Positions 34,582 through 36,515 of a stretch of DNA of 36,515 bases are shown here, piece after piece. Below the pieces are notes generated by a model. That model was not told where the DNA came from. It worked only from the letters and a program-made list of their open reading frames with translations, and did not search any database. Source of the stretch: an uncultured Lachnospiraceae bacterium (GTDB lineage: Bacteria; Bacillota; Clostridia; Lachnospirales; Lachnospiraceae). The first letter of the stretch is position 1. Every line of letters begins with the position of its first letter. The position numbers and the translations under genes are program-made. Location: positions 1-36,515 of the forward strand of contig CANRHU010000035.1 of NCBI GenBank assembly GCA_947630485.1, in the 5' to 3' direction.

Positions 34582-34810
34582 ATTTTTCTCTCAGTCTTTC
34601 TCCCTTCGCCTGTTCCAGATCAGCATCCCCTCTCAGTATACCAACAAGAGAGTCTGTCAAAAAGGAGACCGCCGCATTCCTTGGGATTAGACGGGCCACC
34701 TCTTTTCCATTTTTGGTCACAATGACCTCTTTGCCCGCCGCGACAATGCTGAGGTACCTTCCGAAATTGTTCTGCATTTCAGTTGCAGTCGCAGTTTCCC
34801 CAACCATCAT
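34565..34810 (-). CDS. Phd/YefM-family antitoxin
   Basis: An 81-residue antitoxin. The Phd/YefM fold is evident from ATEMQNNFGRYLSIVAAGKEVIVTKNGKEVARLIP in segments, and the C-terminal toxin-binding tail is rich in charge. Several ATGs are clustered at 34816, 34810 and 34807. AAGG at 6 nt from 34810 makes that or 34807 likely. It precedes and overlaps the PIN toxin gene and should repress the operon through the TTAGCT sites in its promoter. Confidence 0.9.
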   Translation of the reverse strand: MMVGETATATEMQNNFGRYLSIVAAGKEVIVTKNGKEVARLIPRNAAVSFLTDSLVGILRGDADLEQAKGERLREKYETTD

Positions 34811-34826
34811 TATCATCCTTTCTATA

Positions 34827-34874
34827 TTAGCTATAATTATTATACACTTTTTTAGCTAATTTGCAAAGAGCTAA
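34827..34874 (-). promoter_or_regulatory. Toxin-antitoxin promoter with TTAGCT operators
   Basis: On the minus strand TTGCAA (34861-34866), a 16-bp spacer and TATAAT (34839-34844). The sites TTAGCTA at 34827-34833, TTAGCTAA at 34852-34859 and AGCTAA at 34869-34874 surround the promoter. The first two form an inverted repeat around the -10. This is the usual design of Phd autorepression. Confidence 0.7.
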
Positions 34875-34952
34875 CTGAACAAATCCAGTAAAATCTTTTG
34901 TTTCACTGATTTCAACAGCAATTCCATCTGCTATTTATTGGCGCAAAAAACA

Positions 34953-34974
34953 GCCATCCTCAAAATGGGATGGC
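34953..34974 (-). terminator. Terminator after the PBECR4-like gene
   Basis: A 7-bp stem (GCCATCC with GGATGGC) followed on the minus strand by TGTTTTTT, 10 nt after the stop codon. Confidence 0.85.
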
Positions 34975-34983
34975 CAATAATAT

Positions 34984-35646
34984 CTATTTCGTCTCATCTG
35001 TCTTCTCTGTTTCTGTTTTAGGAAGTAGCTCTGGGACAATCATTGCTTTGACTTCTTCTGGAAGGTTCTCCATATTAGCTGACTTATCCATAAACAGAAT
35101 CTCTGTATATTGGGAAGTATCATTTGGTCGTGAAAAAATATGGGTCACAATATAAGCATTTTTACTCTTTGAAAAGCAGTCTTCATCTCGCAGGGACTGA
35201 GCAACATAACAATCCCCTTTTTCATTTCCCTGGGCGTCCAGTTCCTTATTCATGCACAGTGTAAAATTTAGATCCGTTGTCCCAAATCTATAGTTCTGCG
35301 TGTTTGTCACGATTTCCTCTAAAATGAAATTCTCTGATGTAGCCATTTGAGCTATATCTCCAATATGCTGTACCTTTCGGACGCATAAATCATAGGGATG
35401 CACTTCATTAAACCAAAATTGCGAAAGGCTCAGTTTCCCCTGCAAAGCATATTTAAAGAATCTATCTGCAGATAGGTAAGTATCCACTCCGGTCAAATGG
35501 CGAAAATTTTCCTTTTTGAATATTACCTCTATGTACTTACCTTCAAAGACATACAAAAACCGTTTACCAACCAGTTTGCTCTTGTATAAATTTGCAGCCG
35601 CTTCAATTTTTGCTTTGAGAACGAGTCTGTCTTGTTTCTTGCTCAT
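34984..35646 (-). CDS. Probable PBECR4-type nuclease-fold protein
   Basis: A protein of about 220 residues that resembles the PBECR4 group, a branch of the barnase-EndoU-colicin-RelE-like nuclease fold found on phages and mobile elements. Supporting segments are FEGKYIEVIFKKENFRHLTGV, LQGKLSLSQFWFNEVHPYDL, and YRFGTTDLNFTLCMN followed later by YVAQSLRDEDCF. If correct it may be an RNase-like toxin or a factor acting on host RNA. No catalytic residues are assigned with certainty. The start may be 35646 or 35655. The gene begins 37 nt after a terminator hairpin that ends a structured RNA, so its expression may depend on read-through. Confidence 0.6.
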   Translation of the reverse strand: MSKKQDRLVLKAKIEAAANLYKSKLVGKRFLYVFEGKYIEVIFKKENFRHLTGVDTYLSADRFFKYALQGKLSLSQFWFNEVHPYDLCVRKVQHIGDIAQMATSENFILEEIVTNTQNYRFGTTDLNFTLCMNKELDAQGNEKGDCYVAQSLRDEDCFSKSKNAYIVTHIFSRPNDTSQYTEILFMDKSANMENLPEEVKAMIVPELLPKTETEKTDETK

Positions 35647-35669
35647 CTTTCCCATATCCTATGTGCTTT

Positions 35670-35709
35670 ATAAAATAAGAATGCGCCGGACAACATCGTC
35701 ATCCAGCGC
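35670..35709 (-). terminator. Terminator hairpin of the structured RNA
   Basis: On the minus strand an 8-bp stem (GCGCTGGA with TCCGGCGC, extended by weaker pairs) is followed by ATTCTTATTTTAT. It lies between the structured RNA and the PBECR4-like start codon. Confidence 0.7.
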
Positions 35710-35921
35710 TTATATTCAAATTGGCGGTTTTCTGCTGGCTGTCAGCCGCGACGTCCTTGCGAACATCTGTAGCCGCCGGAAATTTTAGTCCCCGGCGCGG
35801 ACCCGCCGTCTCTCCCTGGCGTGGGCGCGATATCCTTCCGAATATCTAGTCAGCCTTGGTAATTACCCTGCCCAAGCGCAGTACAGCTTTTACGTGCCGC
35901 CACACGAAGCCTTTCGACTTA
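35683..35921 (-). ncRNA. Candidate structured non-coding RNA, about 240 nt
   Basis: The minus strand between a consensus promoter and a terminator has no reading frame but dense structure. A 5-bp stem with a GAAA loop (35907-35920) starts at the predicted +1. A CGTG/CACG hairpin follows (35893-35906). A GC-rich 9-bp stem is at 35774-35797. Two 18-nt hairpins (35829-35846 and 35750-35767) share the form GATnTTC-GNAA-GGAnnTC. Between the two, A-T changes to G-C and T-A to T-G while pairing is kept. A CTGC/GCAG loop carrying GCTTGG could pair with CCAAG downstream as a pseudoknot. Size, Firmicute host and GNRA loops fit large ncRNA classes such as raiA-type RNAs. HEARO (IscB guide RNA) shares a few short motifs. 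The class is not settled. Confidence 0.65.
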
Positions 35922-35926
35922 TCTTT

Positions 35927-35954
35927 ATTATACTCAAAATCGCCCAAAAATCAA
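35927..35954 (-). promoter_or_regulatory. Promoter of the structured RNA
   Basis: On the minus strand TTGATT (35949-35954), a 16-bp spacer and a perfect TATAAT (35927-35932). The predicted start falls at about 35920, exactly where the first hairpin begins. Confidence 0.7.
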
Positions 35955-36215
35955 CCTGTCAGAACAATTTTTCAAAGAAATTTAAGGAAAAATATATTTG
36001 ATGGCTCATCACCATTTATAACCAGTATATTGCATAGATCCAAAATTAAAGCGCCAGAGAAAAATCCCAGGGCATCTCATAATGAACGTCCTGCGCTATT
36101 CCTGGTTATCGTCTGTCCCGCTTAAAAGGTATCTTCATCAAATACATCAAGTTTCAAATCTTCCTCGGCTTATCTTCACTCTCCCCCCCATGTCACGACT
36201 ATTGGATTCTGCTGC
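35955..36215. other. Intergenic stretch with nothing recognised
   Basis: About 260 bp between the RNA promoter and the last coding fragment. No reading frame, hairpin with U-tract or repeat stands out on either strand. A poly-C run lies at 36183-36189. Confidence 0.5.
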
Positions 36216-36506
36216 CTAATATCCCGTCAGATCATGCAGCATTTTCTGTCTTAAGGTCTTTCGCTTCTCTTCCGGCTTTATCGGGCCGAAGAAATTCTCA
36301 ATCAACTCCTCGGGCGTACCAATGCCCATTCGCACCATTTCGTCAATCTTTTGGGGACAATACTGTTGGGCATTTTTCAGTAATCGGTACGCTTCTTCCG
36401 AATGCAGTTCATACCGCTGTTCCAAGGCCAGCTGTCTAACATTGTCTACCATGCCAGCGCGGGCATGAAATCGGATCCGGCAGTCCTCAGGGGAAACACT
36501 GCTCAT
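36216..36506 (-). CDS. Unrecognised protein, probably the C-terminal part of a longer one
   Basis: At least 96 residues, rich in charged helix (LALEQRYELHSEEAYRLLKNAQQYCPQK, then PEELIENFFGPIKPEEKRKTLRQKML in segments). An ATG at 36506 is possible, with a weak GGA upstream. However, the frame stays open to the window edge, so this is more likely the end of a larger gene. No family was recognised. Its position beside a mobile-type region suggests a mobile element or phage protein, but the sequence gives no direct sign of function. Confidence 0.5.
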   Translation of the reverse strand: MSSVSPEDCRIRFHARAGMVDNVRQLALEQRYELHSEEAYRLLKNAQQYCPQKIDEMVRMGIGTPEELIENFFGPIKPEEKRKTLRQKMLHDLTGY

Positions 36507-36515
36507 ATTGATTCC

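Noticed and set aside
35683-35921. Guide RNA of an IscB/HEARO element
   Set aside because: Short matches such as GGCTGA and ATTCGnAAGG resemble published examples, but no HNH/RuvC protein follows, the downstream gene is unrelated, and a promoter starts the RNA without room for a guide segment. Kept only as a class to test.
1-36515. CRISPR array or insertion sequence
   Set aside because: No series of regularly spaced repeats and no transposase or terminal inverted repeats were found; the only tandem repeat is the two-unit duplication in iorB.

Overview
The window looks like chromosome from a gut-type anaerobic Firmicute, most likely a Lachnospiraceae/Clostridia relative. Supporting signs are citrate lyase genes, ferredoxin-dependent indolepyruvate oxidoreductase, a LipO-type sugar ABC system without its own ATPase, GGAGG ribosome sites and sigma-A promoters. 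Most of it is moderately GC-rich. One block (about 28650-32100) is strikingly AT-rich and looks acquired.

Region 1 (1-7335) concerns citrate and tricarboxylates. A minus-strand operon runs from an aconitase-superfamily hydratase through citD into citE, which leaves the window at base 1. Two LysR-type regulators follow on the plus strand, then a divergent pair of half-size ChrA-family transporters. citX, which attaches the citrate lyase prosthetic group, closes the region and ends in a bidirectional terminator.

Region 2 (7340-22671) is a carbohydrate locus. An AraC-type regulator faces a GH2 glycosidase. Behind GH2 on the same strand lie a solute-binding lipoprotein, two permeases, two PHP-domain hydrolases, an alpha/beta hydrolase, GH32, GH51 and a second copy of the alpha/beta hydrolase. 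Both the PHP and alpha/beta hydrolase genes are duplicated. An MFS transporter ends tail to tail with the AraC gene. A 57-bp element sits just upstream of the -10 of both GH2 and the MFS gene, so both are probably controlled by the AraC protein.

Region 3 (22928-28631) holds an IlvD/Edd-family dehydratase and an iorA-iorB-paaK operon for aryl-pyruvate fermentation to aryl-acetates. iorB carries a 31-bp-period tandem duplication that changes its C-terminus.

Region 4 (28649-36515) is an accessory island. It contains a BcgI-like restriction-modification pair led by a ribbon-helix-helix gene, an AAA-ATPase/PD-(D/E)XK protein, a Phd/PIN toxin-antitoxin pair, a probable PBECR4 nuclease-fold protein, and an unrecognised C-terminal fragment at the edge. 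Between the last two is the most interesting item: a probable structured RNA of about 240 nt on the minus strand, with a consensus -10, several GNRA hairpins, two repeated hairpins with compensatory changes, and a terminator just before the PBECR4-like gene.
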